DNA of 64,000 bases from contig NZ_NJGG01000002.1 in NCBI RefSeq assembly GCF_002224225.1, positions 1 through 64,000 on the forward strand, read 5' to 3'. This DNA is from Polynucleobacter cosmopolitanus. Lineage in GTDB: Bacteria; Pseudomonadota; Gammaproteobacteria; Burkholderiales; Burkholderiaceae. The first letter of the stretch is position 1, and every line of letters begins with the position of its first letter. This document shows positions 29,442 through 37,750 of this stretch, piece after piece. A program made the translations under genes and the position numbers. Below the pieces are notes generated by a model, which saw only the letters and a program-made list of their open reading frames with translations, did not search any database and was not told the DNA's origin.

Positions 29442-29689
29442 GCTGGTATCCCGTTTAAGCTAATAAAATTAGGGGCTTAGGAATCAACCACTCAAGGGTT
29501 TTTCCGCAACCACTAGTGAAACACTACAAAAGCTCACTATTCTACATGATGGGCGGGCCAAAAGGACGTCTTATGATTCAGTGGTTTATAGGGCTTTTAG
29601 CGCTTATCTCCATGAAGCGGATTGGCATTCATTTCCAATCTAGCTAAACTACCGAGTTCATTGATTTAGCAGACAGAAAGAGCAGCCAT

Positions 29690-30118
29690 ATGAAGATGAT
29701 TCAAGAATTCCGCGCCTTTGCGGTACGAGGCAATGTGATTGATCTGGCCGTTGGTGTGATCATTGGTGGCGCTTTTGGCAAAATCGTTGATTCTGTTGTA
29801 GGCGATGTGATCATGCCCGTGATTGCCTGGTTGATCGGCGGAAAATTAGATTTTTCTAATTTATTCATTGTTTTAGGCAAAGTTCCTGAAAATGTCCCAA
29901 TGACCTTGGATGCCCTCAAAAAGGCTGGCGTACCATTATTTGCCTACGGTAACTTTTTAACGATCACCCTCAATTTCGTCATTTTGGCCTTCATCATCTT
30001 CCAAATGGTCAAAATCATTAATCGCATTAAACTTCAAGACGAAGCAGATTCACCACCACCTCCTGTACCTGAAGATATTCAGTTACTCAGAGAAATCAGA
30101 GACAGTTTGAAAAAATAA
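29690..30118 (+). CDS. mscL: Large-conductance mechanosensitive channel
   Basis: Inner-membrane channel that opens under hypo-osmotic tension. 142 residues. The N-terminal amphipathic helix [23 protein letters not shown] and TM1 [22 protein letters not shown] carry the family signature. TM2 ([20 protein letters not shown]) and a cytoplasmic bundle with a Pro-rich joint ([17 protein letters not shown]) follow. Nine bases before the FKBP gene, so probably co-transcribed. Confidence 0.97.
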   Translation: MKMIQEFRAFAVRGNVIDLAVGVIIGGAFGKIVDSVVGDVIMPVIAWLIGGKLDFSNLFIVLGKVPENVPMTLDALKKAGVPLFAYGNFLTITLNFVILAFIIFQMVKIINRIKLQDEADSPPPPVPEDIQLLREIRDSLKK

Positions 30119-30127
30119 GGAAAGAAG

Positions 30128-30475
30128 ATGATCACCACCCCATCAGGTTTGCAGTATGAAGACACAGTTGTAGGATCTGGCGCAGAAGCTACCAAAGGTC
30201 AATATGTGTCAGTTCATTACACAGGTTGGTTGTATGAGAACGGCCAGGTAGGTTCAAAGTTTGATTCAAGCAAAGATCGCAATGATCCTTTTGAGTTCCC
30301 TTTGGGCGGCGGCATGGTCATCCGTGGTTGGGATGAAGGCGTGCAAGGCATGAAAGTTGGCGGCACACGTCGCCTGGTAATTCCATCTGACTTGGGCTAT
30401 GGCTCATCAGGTGCTGGTGGCGTGATTCCACCGAATGCAACTTTGCTATTTGAAGTGGAGTTGTTGGCTGTTTAA
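30128..30475 (+). CDS. FKBP-type peptidyl-prolyl isomerase
   Basis: 115 residues, a single FKBP domain with no signal peptide, so cytoplasmic. Active-site pattern: VHYTGWLYENGQ, FDSS, PFEFPLGGGMVIRGWDEGV, GGTRRLVIPSDLGYGSSGAGG and IPPNATLLFEVELL, all typical of minimal FKBPs with PPIase activity. Second gene after mscL; a strong terminator follows. Confidence 0.96.
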   Translation: MITTPSGLQYEDTVVGSGAEATKGQYVSVHYTGWLYENGQVGSKFDSSKDRNDPFEFPLGGGMVIRGWDEGVQGMKVGGTRRLVIPSDLGYGSSGAGGVIPPNATLLFEVELLAV

Positions 30476-30497
30476 GAAATGATTTAATTTCTGATTC

Positions 30498-30527
30498 AAA
30501 AAAGCCTCGATTTTTCGAGGCTTTTTT
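30498..30527. terminator. Terminator after the mscL-FKBP operon
   Basis: AAAAAAGCCTCGA and TCGAGGCTTTTTT form a perfect 13-base stem with a TTTT loop. Confidence 0.92.
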
Positions 30528-30570
30528 ATTTGAATGACTATTAAGCTTTGAAATAAAAAAGGTTCCACCA

Positions 30571-30613
30571 AATTCATGCCATCATGCTATAATGCAATCA
30601 TGCTGCATGAATT
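30571..30613 (+). promoter_or_regulatory. Promoter flanked by inverted and direct repeats, toxin-antitoxin-like locus 2
   Basis: A perfect -10 box TATAAT (30588-30593) lies between the arms of an inverted repeat AATTCATGC (30571-30579) / GCATGAATT (30605-30613). A direct repeat ATCATGC (30581-30587 and 30597-30603) lies inside. The -35 region is poor. The layout fits autorepression by the downstream pair and shows that translation must begin after about 30600. Confidence 0.6.
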
Positions 30614-30623
30614 GGAGAGAACC

Positions 30624-30914
30624 ATGGGCGTAGTCATCGATCACCAAGTTATTAAATCTATAGGCTCAAGTGGACAAATTTCACTTGGGAAGGAGCATGC
30701 TGGTCGTCAAGTTCTAATTGAAAATCCTGAACCTGGTGTTTGGGTCATTAGAACCGCCACAGTAATTCCTGATAATGAGAGATGGATTCATACGCCAACA
30801 GTTAAAAAGAATTTAACTGCAGCCTTGGCATGGGCAGAAAAAACTCCGGCAAAAGCCAGCGATTTATCAAAGGTAAAGATATCAAAAACTCATGGCGCGA
30901 AACGTAAAGCCTGA
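30624..30914 (+). CDS. Probable antitoxin of an uncharacterised RelE-like toxin pair
   Basis: 96 residues from ATG 30624, with GGAGA six bases upstream; an upstream in-frame ATG overlaps the promoter and is rejected. The sequence IKSIGSSGQISLGKEHAGRQVLIENPEPGVWVIRTATVIP resembles an AbrB-like or swapped-hairpin DNA-binding fold. It is followed by ERWIHTPTVKKNLTAALAWAEKTP and a basic Lys/Arg tail. The gene overlaps the next by 23 bases, as in toxin-antitoxin operons. I recognise the paired arrangement, not an experimentally named family. Confidence 0.65.
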   Translation: MGVVIDHQVIKSIGSSGQISLGKEHAGRQVLIENPEPGVWVIRTATVIPDNERWIHTPTVKKNLTAALAWAEKTPAKASDLSKVKISKTHGAKRKA

Positions 30915-31221
30915 GTTATTAGTAGAAATTGATCTTAATAGCCCCTCATTTCAATCAACCTGGAACGATCTAGAACAAATTGAACAGGAGAAGGCAATTG
31001 CTACCTTCGAAAAACTCACTCAACTGACCTGGAATCAAGTCTACAAAGATAAAGGTTTGAGGTGGGAAAAGATTCACAGCATTCAAGCGCCACAGGGTAT
31101 TGATGCACTCTATTCATTCCGGGTTAGTAAATCAATACGCGGAATTGGGTTCAAACAAAATCATTTTTTAAGGGTTTTATTAATTGAACCTGATCATGAC
31201 GCAGCCTATGGGAAAAAATAA
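30892..31221 (+). CDS. Probable RelE-like toxin or mRNA-interferase-like protein
   Basis: 109 residues. The C-terminal half, GLRWEKIHSIQAP..., ALYSFRVSKSIRGIGFKQ and FLRVLLIEPDHDAAYGKK, follows the recurrent pattern LYSxRxSxxxRxxxxxxxxxxxLxxxPDHDxAY seen in small RelE-fold proteins next to putative antitoxins. It ends nine bases before the convergent ispF stop. Function is inferred only from this pattern, size and overlap with the preceding gene. Confidence 0.6.
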   Translation: MARNVKPELLVEIDLNSPSFQSTWNDLEQIEQEKAIATFEKLTQLTWNQVYKDKGLRWEKIHSIQAPQGIDALYSFRVSKSIRGIGFKQNHFLRVLLIEPDHDAAYGKK

Positions 31222-31229
31222 AGGAACTC

Positions 31230-31718
31230 TTAGGATTTCCGAATCAAAGCAATGGCTTGCACAGCAATGCCCTCGCCTCTCCCTAAGTGACCCAGCTTTT
31301 CATTAGTTTTGGCTTTGACATTGATGTGATCGGATGCAACACCCAAATCACTGGCAATGTTCTTAACCATCTCAGGTATGTGTGGTGCCATTTTTGGTGT
31401 CTGACAAATGATGGTGGCATCCACATTACCCACTGAATATCCTGCTGCTTGAAGCAATGACATGGTGGCACGGAGTAAGATGCGGCTGTCTGCTCCTTTA
31501 TAGCGATCGTCTGTATCAGGAAAATGTCTACCGATATCACCCAAGGCTGCAGCTCCCAAGAGTGCATCGGTGATGGCGTGCAGCAAAGCATCCGCATCCG
31601 AGTGTCCCAATAGACCTTTGTCATGAGGTATTTTTACACCACCCAAAATCAAATCACGACCAGCCACCAATGCGTGAACGTCGTAACCTTGGCCGATTCG
31701 AAATACGCTGCTTGTCAT
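31230..31718 (-). CDS. ispF: 2-C-methyl-D-erythritol 2,4-cyclodiphosphate synthase
   Basis: Cyclises CDP-methylerythritol 2-phosphate in the MEP isoprenoid pathway; trimeric zinc enzyme. 162 residues. Metal ligands in [11 protein letters not shown] (Asp, His) and [21 protein letters not shown]-terminal [18 protein letters not shown]. It overlaps the 3' end of ispD by four bases, so the two are coupled. Confidence 0.98.
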   Translation of the reverse strand: MTSSVFRIGQGYDVHALVAGRDLILGGVKIPHDKGLLGHSDADALLHAITDALLGAAALGDIGRHFPDTDDRYKGADSRILLRATMSLLQAAGYSVGNVDATIICQTPKMAPHIPEMVKNIASDLGVASDHINVKAKTNEKLGHLGRGEGIAVQAIALIRKS

Positions 31719-32485
31719 TGATTCTCTTTCTTTTGAGAGTGATGAGTCAAAATTTGATCCATCAATGCCCAGTCTTGTGGGTATGTGACTTTGATATTAC
31801 GCCATTCACCTGGCACCAAGAGTGGTTCACAACCAGCGCGCTCCATGGCGCTCGCCTCATCCGTGACTTCAAACTTGTTGTTAATGGCTGCCTCTAATGC
31901 TTCAGTCAACGCCATCAAACGGAACATTTGTGGGGTTTGGGCTAACCACAAGCCATCTCTTGGCAATGTTTTGCCGATGCATTCCGGGTTTTGTGGCGAA
32001 ATGAGTTTCAATGTATCAGCCATGGGCATCGCCAAAATGCCGCCACTGACATACACGTGTTCAGTGACTGCTTGAATCAATCGTCTGGCGGCCTCAACCG
32101 TTAAACCAGGCCTGGCGGCATCATGCACCAAGACCCAAGCGTCCTGATCAATACCAGACTTCGCCATGGCTTTCAGGGTATTAACAACCGTATCAGCTCT
32201 TGTGGCTCCACCCGTTGTGCTTAGGTTAAAGCGCGAGTCCTTTGGCCAAGATGCTTTCGGCAGTTCTTGGGGCAGCTCTTTGTTTTCTTCTGAAACACCC
32301 ACCCAAACAGACGCAATTTCAGGCATTGATAAGAAGGTATTGATGGCATGAAGGGCCATAGGCTGACCTGCCAACGACTCAAATTGTTTGGGTTGATTCA
32401 AACCCATGCGACTGCCAGTGCCAGCACAAGGAATCAGAACATGCAGCTTGGGCATCGAATTTGGAGGGGTTTCGGCTAAGTTCAT
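31715..32485 (-). CDS. ispD: 2-C-methyl-D-erythritol 4-phosphate cytidylyltransferase
   Basis: Forms CDP-methylerythritol from MEP and CTP. Nucleotide-binding loop [19 protein letters not shown], then [11 protein letters not shown] and [10 protein letters not shown]. 256 residues from 32485; an internal ATG at 32455 (MPKLHVLIP) would give a length nearer to other IspD proteins, so the start is uncertain. Divergent from mfd with only 25 bases between starts. Confidence 0.96.
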   Translation of the reverse strand: MNLAETPPNSMPKLHVLIPCAGTGSRMGLNQPKQFESLAGQPMALHAINTFLSMPEIASVWVGVSEENKELPQELPKASWPKDSRFNLSTTGGATRADTVVNTLKAMAKSGIDQDAWVLVHDAARPGLTVEAARRLIQAVTEHVYVSGGILAMPMADTLKLISPQNPECIGKTLPRDGLWLAQTPQMFRLMALTEALEAAINNKFEVTDEASAMERAGCEPLLVPGEWRNIKVTYPQDWALMDQILTHHSQKKENQ

Positions 32486-32510
32486 CCCTCAATTCTATAA
32501 TGTCTAGCTT

Positions 32511-35500
32511 ATGCAGAAGTTATCGGCTGAAATATTGGCCAAATCTAGTTCGGTGACATGGTCACCCCCCCTACCCGGACCAAGGGATGGGCAGCGCTTT
32601 ACCCTAAGCGGCTTGAATGGTTCTTCTGATGCTGCGGTGATTGCCCAACAGGCCTTGAATCATCGTTCAGCCTTTTCTGTGATGGTGATCATTTGTGCCA
32701 GTGCTTTAGATGCAGCGCGCTTGCATGAGGAAATTCCGGTCTTTGCTCCCGATCTGACAGTCAGATTGTTGCCCGATTGGGAAATCCTCCCATACGATGC
32801 TTTTTCACCCCATCAAGATTTGGTTTCTGAGCGCTTAGCCACCCTTCATGAATTATTGATTGGTCATTGCGATATTGTTTTAATGCCAGTGACCACCGCT
32901 ATACAAAAGCTCGGCCCTCCAAGTTTCTTGGCTGCTCACACCTTCTTTTTTAAGAAGGGGGATAAGCTAGACGAGATGGCCCTGCGTTTGCAACTTCAGC
33001 AAGCAGGCTACGATCCAGTCAGTGCTGTGGTCCGTCCTGGCGAATACAGTTTGCGTGGTGGCTTGATTGATTTATTCCCAATGGGCTCAGCCCTGCCTTA
33101 TCGCTTGGATTTGTTCGGTGATGAGATTGATCAAATCAGATCGTTCGATCCAGACACCCAACGCAGCTTGTTTCCTGTGCAAGAAGTACGTTTATTGCCA
33201 GGCCATGAATTCCCGATGGATGAAGAATCACGCACAGCTTTTCGTGGTCGTTGGCGCGAAGTATTTGATGGTGATCCAAGCCGCTGCAGTATTTATAAAG
33301 ACATGGGCTTGGGTATCCCTAGTGCGGGCATTGAATCTTATTTACCTCTGTTCTTTGAAAGCACTTCCACGGTATTTGATTACCTACCACTGGCCAAAGG
33401 CCCAGTGTGGTTAGGCATTCATGGTGAACTAGAAAATCAAATCAAAGGTTTTTGGCAAGACACACAGCAGCGCTATAACTTTTTAAGTCACGACTCTTCA
33501 CGACCAGTTTTAGATCCTAAGAGACTGTATCTGCAGAACGATGAGTTATTTGCTTTATTGAAACCTCACGCACGCTTGGTTTTGCAGAAAGAAAGTTCTA
33601 CAGAAAGCGCTGGCGAAAATACCGAAGTGAGCGAGCGAATCTTTTGGACTTTGCCTGACATTGCTGTGAATCGCAAAGATGCTGATCCAATTTCTAAGCT
33701 CAAGCATTTGATCAACAATACCGAATCACGGGTTTTAATCAGTGCTGATAGTGCTGGTCGTCGCGAAACCATTCGTCAATTATTTGAAGAGAATCAATTA
33801 AAGACTCATTCATCAGATTCTTTGGCTGAATTCATCGCCTCTGATGTTCCCTTGTCGATCACTCACAGCGCGATTCATGATGGCTTTGTCGCCAGTCATG
33901 CCAAGGTCATTGTGATCACTGAATCTGAGTTATTTGCTGCGAGCGCCAGAACCAGACGCAAGGGTAAAGATAAGGAAGCCAGCAACGTTGATACCTTGGT
34001 CAAGGATTTATCCGAGCTCAAGGTCGGTGATCCGGTTGTACATGCTGAACATGGCATTGGTCGTTATCAAGGTTTGATTTTGTTAGATGTTGGCAATGGC
34101 GAAGAAGAGTTTTTGCATTTGTTGTACGCGCACGCTGCCACCTTGTATGTACCGGTGGCTCAATTACAACTGATCTCTCGTTATGCTGGCTCTGATCCAG
34201 AGACAGCCCCTTTGCATCAATTGGGCTCTGGTCAATGGGAACGCGCAAAGCGCAAAGCGGCCAAACAAATCAGAGACACTGCTGCTGAGCTTTTGAATTT
34301 ATATGCCCAACGAGCATTGCGCAAAGGTCATGCCTTTGAATTTTCTGCTCATGACTATGAAGCTTTTGCAGAGAGTTTTGGCTTTGAAGAAACGGCTGAC
34401 CAAGCGGCTGCAATTGCTGCTGTGATCCAAGACATGACCAGCGGTAAACCGATGGATCGTTTGGTTTGTGGTGATGTGGGCTTCGGTAAAACTGAAGTGG
34501 CTTTACGTGCCAGCTTCTTAGCGGTGATGGGTGGCAAGCAAGTCGCAATCATGGCCCCAACCACACTCTTGGCTGAGCAACACGCCGAGACCTGGAAGGA
34601 TCGGTTTGCTGATTGGCCCGTGAAGATTGTGGAACTGTCTCGCTTTAAAACCACCAAAGAGATCAATACTGCTTTAGAGGCGATGGCCAAAGGTGAAGCA
34701 GACATTGTGATTGGCACACACAAACTGTTCTCAGCTGATGTGAAGTTCCCACGTTTAGGCTTGGTAATCATCGATGAGGAACATCGTTTTGGCGTGCGCC
34801 AAAAAGAAGCCCTCAAATCTTTGCGAGCAGAAGTGGATGTTTTGACTTTAACTGCCACCCCTATCCCAAGAACTTTGGGTATGGCTTTGGAAGGTTTGCG
34901 AGATTTCTCGGTGATTGCCACGGCACCTCAAAAACGTTTGGCCATCAAAACTTTTGTACGCAGAGAAAGCGATGGGGTTATTCGTGAGGCGGTGCTTCGA
35001 GAAATAAAACGTGGTGGTCAGGTCTACTTCCTCCACAATGAAGTCGATACCATTGAGAACCGCAAACAGTCTTTAGAAAAACTATTGCCTGAAGCTCGCA
35101 TCGTGGTGGCTCATGGACAGATGCATGAACGTGATCTAGAGCGTGTGATGCGTGACTTCGTCACACAACGTGCCAATATTTTGTTGTGCACCACCATCAT
35201 TGAAACCGGCATTGACGTGCCAACCGCCAACACCATCATCATGCACCGTGCTGATAAGTTTGGCTTGGCTCAGTTGCACCAATTGCGCGGTCGCGTTGGA
35301 CGCTCACACCATCAAGCCTATGCCTATTTAACAGTGCCTGATCCAGAGGCACTGACCAAGCAAGCCAAGCTGCGTTTAGATGCGATTCAGGCGATGGAAG
35401 AACTGGGCTCTGGTTTCTATTTGGCGATGCACGATTTAGAAATACGCGGCGCCGGTGAAGTCTTGGGAGACAAACAATCGGGTGATATTTCTGAAATTGG

Positions 35501-36065
35501 CTTCCAGCTGTACACCGAGATGCTCAATAAAGCTGTTAATTCTTTAAAAAATGGCAAAGAGCCTGATTTGATGGCACCAATGGAAGTGATCACAGATATC
35601 ACTTTGGGGGTTCCTGCTCTTTTAACCAATGATTACTGCCCAGATGTTCATGAGCGTCTTTCACTGTATAAGCGCTTAGCCACAGTGAGTTCATTTGAGA
35701 AGCTCATGGATATCAAAGAAGAATTGGTCGATCGCTTTGGTGATTTACCTGAACAAGCTCAATCATTATTTGAAACCCATCGTTTGCGTTTGAATATGGC
35801 TGTGTTGGGTATCAAGAAAATTGATGCCAATCCTGCTCAGATCACAATTCAGTTCATCCCCAACCCACCGATTGATCCAATCAAGATCATTCAGTTGGTT
35901 CAAACCAATAAACGAATTCAGCTCAATGGCCAGGATAAGTTAAAGATTCTGCCGGCTGATAAAGAAGCATTCATTACCTTGGCTCAACGCCTTGAGGCAA
36001 TTCGACAATTACTCAAGCATTTGAGCGATACTGCTATAAAACCTGAAATACTAAAAACTTCATGA
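32511..36065 (+). CDS. mfd: Transcription-repair coupling factor Mfd
   Basis: DNA translocase that removes RNA polymerase stalled at lesions and recruits UvrA. 1184 residues, normal length. UvrB-like N-terminal region, CarD-type polymerase-interaction domain (LKVGDPVVHAEHGIGRYQGL), helicase motifs I GDVGFGKTEVALRA, II IIDEEHRFG, III TLTATPIPRT, VI QLRGRVGRS, and the C-terminal TRCF domain. It overlaps serB by four bases. Confidence 0.98.
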   Translation: MQKLSAEILAKSSSVTWSPPLPGPRDGQRFTLSGLNGSSDAAVIAQQALNHRSAFSVMVIICASALDAARLHEEIPVFAPDLTVRLLPDWEILPYDAFSPHQDLVSERLATLHELLIGHCDIVLMPVTTAIQKLGPPSFLAAHTFFFKKGDKLDEMALRLQLQQAGYDPVSAVVRPGEYSLRGGLIDLFPMGSALPYRLDLFGDEIDQIRSFDPDTQRSLFPVQEVRLLPGHEFPMDEESRTAFRGRWREVFDGDPSRCSIYKDMGLGIPSAGIESYLPLFFESTSTVFDYLPLAKGPVWLGIHGELENQIKGFWQDTQQRYNFLSHDSSRPVLDPKRLYLQNDELFALLKPHARLVLQKESSTESAGENTEVSERIFWTLPDIAVNRKDADPISKLKHLINNTESRVLISADSAGRRETIRQLFEENQLKTHSSDSLAEFIASDVPLSITHSAIHDGFVASHAKVIVITESELFAASARTRRKGKDKEASNVDTLVKDLSELKVGDPVVHAEHGIGRYQGLILLDVGNGEEEFLHLLYAHAATLYVPVAQLQLISRYAGSDPETAPLHQLGSGQWERAKRKAAKQIRDTAAELLNLYAQRALRKGHAFEFSAHDYEAFAESFGFEETADQAAAIAAVIQDMTSGKPMDRLVCGDVGFGKTEVALRASFLAVMGGKQVAIMAPTTLLAEQHAETWKDRFADWPVKIVELSRFKTTKEINTALEAMAKGEADIVIGTHKLFSADVKFPRLGLVIIDEEHRFGVRQKEALKSLRAEVDVLTLTATPIPRTLGMALEGLRDFSVIATAPQKRLAIKTFVRRESDGVIREAVLREIKRGGQVYFLHNEVDTIENRKQSLEKLLPEARIVVAHGQMHERDLERVMRDFVTQRANILLCTTIIETGIDVPTANTIIMHRADKFGLAQLHQLRGRVGRSHHQAYAYLTVPDPEALTKQAKLRLDAIQAMEELGSGFYLAMHDLEIRGAGEVLGDKQSGDISEIGFQLYTEMLNKAVNSLKNGKEPDLMAPMEVITDITLGVPALLTNDYCPDVHERLSLYKRLATVSSFEKLMDIKEELVDRFGDLPEQAQSLFETHRLRLNMAVLGIKKIDANPAQITIQFIPNPPIDPIKIIQLVQTNKRIQLNGQDKLKILPADKEAFITLAQRLEAIRQLLKHLSDTAIKPEILKTS

Positions 36066-36913
36066 TGAACATTGCCTTATTCCATCAAGACGCCATTGAA
36101 GATCAACTCATCCGTGAGATTGAAAAATCTCACGCGATAGTTTCTATTGAAAAAAAGACTCCAAGAACCGCAGTGCTCGAATTAAAAGAAGCATTGAATA
36201 TCGAGCAACGTACCCATCTTCGCAATTTAGGTGTTTTACATCAAACCGATGTCGGTTTTTTACCAAAGCATTTCAAAGGCTCAGATATCAAGGTCTTGGC
36301 CATGGACATGGATTCAACCTTGATCAATATCGAATGCATCGATGAAATTGCCGATGCTGTAGGAAAAAAGAAAGAAGTATCAGAAATCACAGAAGCTGCG
36401 ATGCGCGGTGAAATCATAGATTTCGGCGAAAGTTTGCGCAAACGCGTGGCCTTGTTAAAAGGTGTTCCTGCCTCCGCCTTCGATGAAGTCTTCTCTCAAC
36501 GTCTGCGCCTCAATCCTGGCGCAAAGGAATTGATTGCTGGTGCGCACGCCAAAGGGATACACACCCTTTTAGTTTCTGGTGGCTTTACTTTTTTTACGCA
36601 CAAGCTTCAAGTTCAATTGAATTTATCTGAAACTCACGCCAATCAATTAGAGATTGTTGATGGATTTTTAACTGGGCAAGTATTAGGCAATATCGTGGAT
36701 GGTGAAGCTAAAGCAGCTTACGTTGAAGCGCGTTGCTTAGCACTAGGTGCTAATAAACATGCTGCTATCACCATGGGCGATGGCTCGAATGATTTACAGA
36801 TGATGCATGGCGCTGGTTTATCAATTGCCTACCGTGCAAAACCAGTTGTGAAAGAAAAAGCTGATTTAGCTTTTGATCATGTGGGCTTGGATGCTTGTTT
36901 AGATCTTCTTTGA
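36062..36913 (+). CDS. serB: Phosphoserine phosphatase
   Basis: HAD-family enzyme for the last step of serine synthesis. 283 residues: an N-terminal accessory region of about 80, then the catalytic core with AMDMDSTLINIECIDE (nucleophile Asp), SGGFTFF (motif II), and GDGSNDLQMM (motif III/IV). The start ATGATG overlaps the mfd stop by four bases, so translation is coupled to mfd. A terminator follows. Confidence 0.97.
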   Translation: MMNIALFHQDAIEDQLIREIEKSHAIVSIEKKTPRTAVLELKEALNIEQRTHLRNLGVLHQTDVGFLPKHFKGSDIKVLAMDMDSTLINIECIDEIADAVGKKKEVSEITEAAMRGEIIDFGESLRKRVALLKGVPASAFDEVFSQRLRLNPGAKELIAGAHAKGIHTLLVSGGFTFFTHKLQVQLNLSETHANQLEIVDGFLTGQVLGNIVDGEAKAAYVEARCLALGANKHAAITMGDGSNDLQMMHGAGLSIAYRAKPVVKEKADLAFDHVGLDACLDLL

Positions 36914-36960
36914 TTGAATATGCCGTAAACAATCTGAACACATAAACGTTAATTAATCAG

Positions 36961-36989
36961 AACCCCTGCTTTTATGAAGCGGGGGTTTT
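36961..36989 (+). terminator. Terminator of mfd-serB
   Basis: AACCCCTGCTT pairs with AAGCGGGGGTT (one mismatch) around TTATG and is followed by TT. Confidence 0.8.
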
Positions 36990-37037
36990 GTCCTTATTGG
37001 GCTTCATAAATTAACAAATATGTGAAAAGAGGTTTAT

Positions 37038-37373
37038 TTGATCAATAAAGTACATCTTGACATAAGTAGTTCAATGGACTACATTAAGAAAAAAGAATTT
37101 GAGTGGGATGAAGATAAAAATTCAAAATGTAAAAAATTAAGAGGATTTCAATTTAAAGATATTACGAATGCCTTTTTAGACCCCCACCGTTGTATCACCC
37201 CAGATACGCGCCATGATTATGGTGAAGAAAGGTTTGAGTTATTGGCCAAGCATGACGAAATATTGTTTGTTGTCATTTATACCTTCAGAGAAGAAGCCAT
37301 CCGAATAATTTCAGCGAGGAAAGCAAATGAAAGAGAAAAAAAGAGATACAAAAATCACGCGCATTACGGTTGA
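37038..37373 (+). CDS. BrnT-family toxin
   Basis: 111 residues from a TTG at 37038, which has AAGAGG five bases upstream; ATG at 37074 is an alternative nearer the usual BrnT length. Family pattern: FEWDEDKNSKCKKLRGFQF, DITNAFLDP, DYGEERFELLA, VVIYTFREEAIRIISARKAN and a terminal EREKKRY. BrnT is a RelE-fold ribonuclease of type II toxin-antitoxin systems. In BrnT/BrnA the partner is a ribbon-helix-helix protein; here an Xre-type protein overlaps the gene by 47 bases. Confidence 0.88.
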   Translation: MINKVHLDISSSMDYIKKKEFEWDEDKNSKCKKLRGFQFKDITNAFLDPHRCITPDTRHDYGEERFELLAKHDEILFVVIYTFREEAIRIISARKANEREKKRYKNHAHYG

Positions 37374-37680
37374 CTTTAATGATCCAAAGTCTTTTCCAAA
37401 ATCAACCCTCAATAAGAAATTACTGAATGCTACAGGCGAAAAAGAAATTGCCAAACAAAAAGCTCAAGATGATTTAGAGGCCAAAATGGATGCTGCTTTA
37501 TATGCAAAGAGCATTCGTGAAAAATTAGGTTTCACCCAAAAAGAGTTATCAGAGAGAATCATGGTGCCTTTGGATACCATCAGAAATTGGGAACAAGGAA
37601 AACGTTACCCAACTGGTCCAGCAAGATTACTTCTCAAAATACTAGATAAATCCCCTAAATTAGTTTTACAGGTGATTTAA
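37327..37680 (+). CDS. Xre-type HTH antitoxin paired with BrnT
   Basis: 117 residues. The N-terminal half KITRITVDFNDPKSFPKSTL and a Lys/Ala-rich helix probably contact the toxin. The C-terminal HTH is IREKLGFTQKELSERIMVPL then DTIRNWEQGKRYPTGPARLL, the Xre/Cro type. The order DNA-binding domain last resembles BrnA, but the fold is not ribbon-helix-helix. GAGG lies seven bases before the ATG. Probably autoregulates the operon. Confidence 0.85.
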   Translation: MKEKKRDTKITRITVDFNDPKSFPKSTLNKKLLNATGEKEIAKQKAQDDLEAKMDAALYAKSIREKLGFTQKELSERIMVPLDTIRNWEQGKRYPTGPARLLLKILDKSPKLVLQVI

Positions 37681-37682
37681 TA

Positions 37683-37711
37683 AAAAAGCCGCTCTGTTTG
37701 AGCGGCTTTTT
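37683..37711. terminator. Bidirectional terminator between toxin-antitoxin locus 3 and the thiolase
   Basis: AAAAAGCCGCTC and GAGCGGCTTTTT form a perfect 12-base stem with loop TGTTT, serving convergent genes ending at 37680 (+) and 37751 (-). Confidence 0.93.
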
Positions 37712-37750
37712 GTTTGAGACTATTTACTAATTATTGCTATTGATTTTTGA

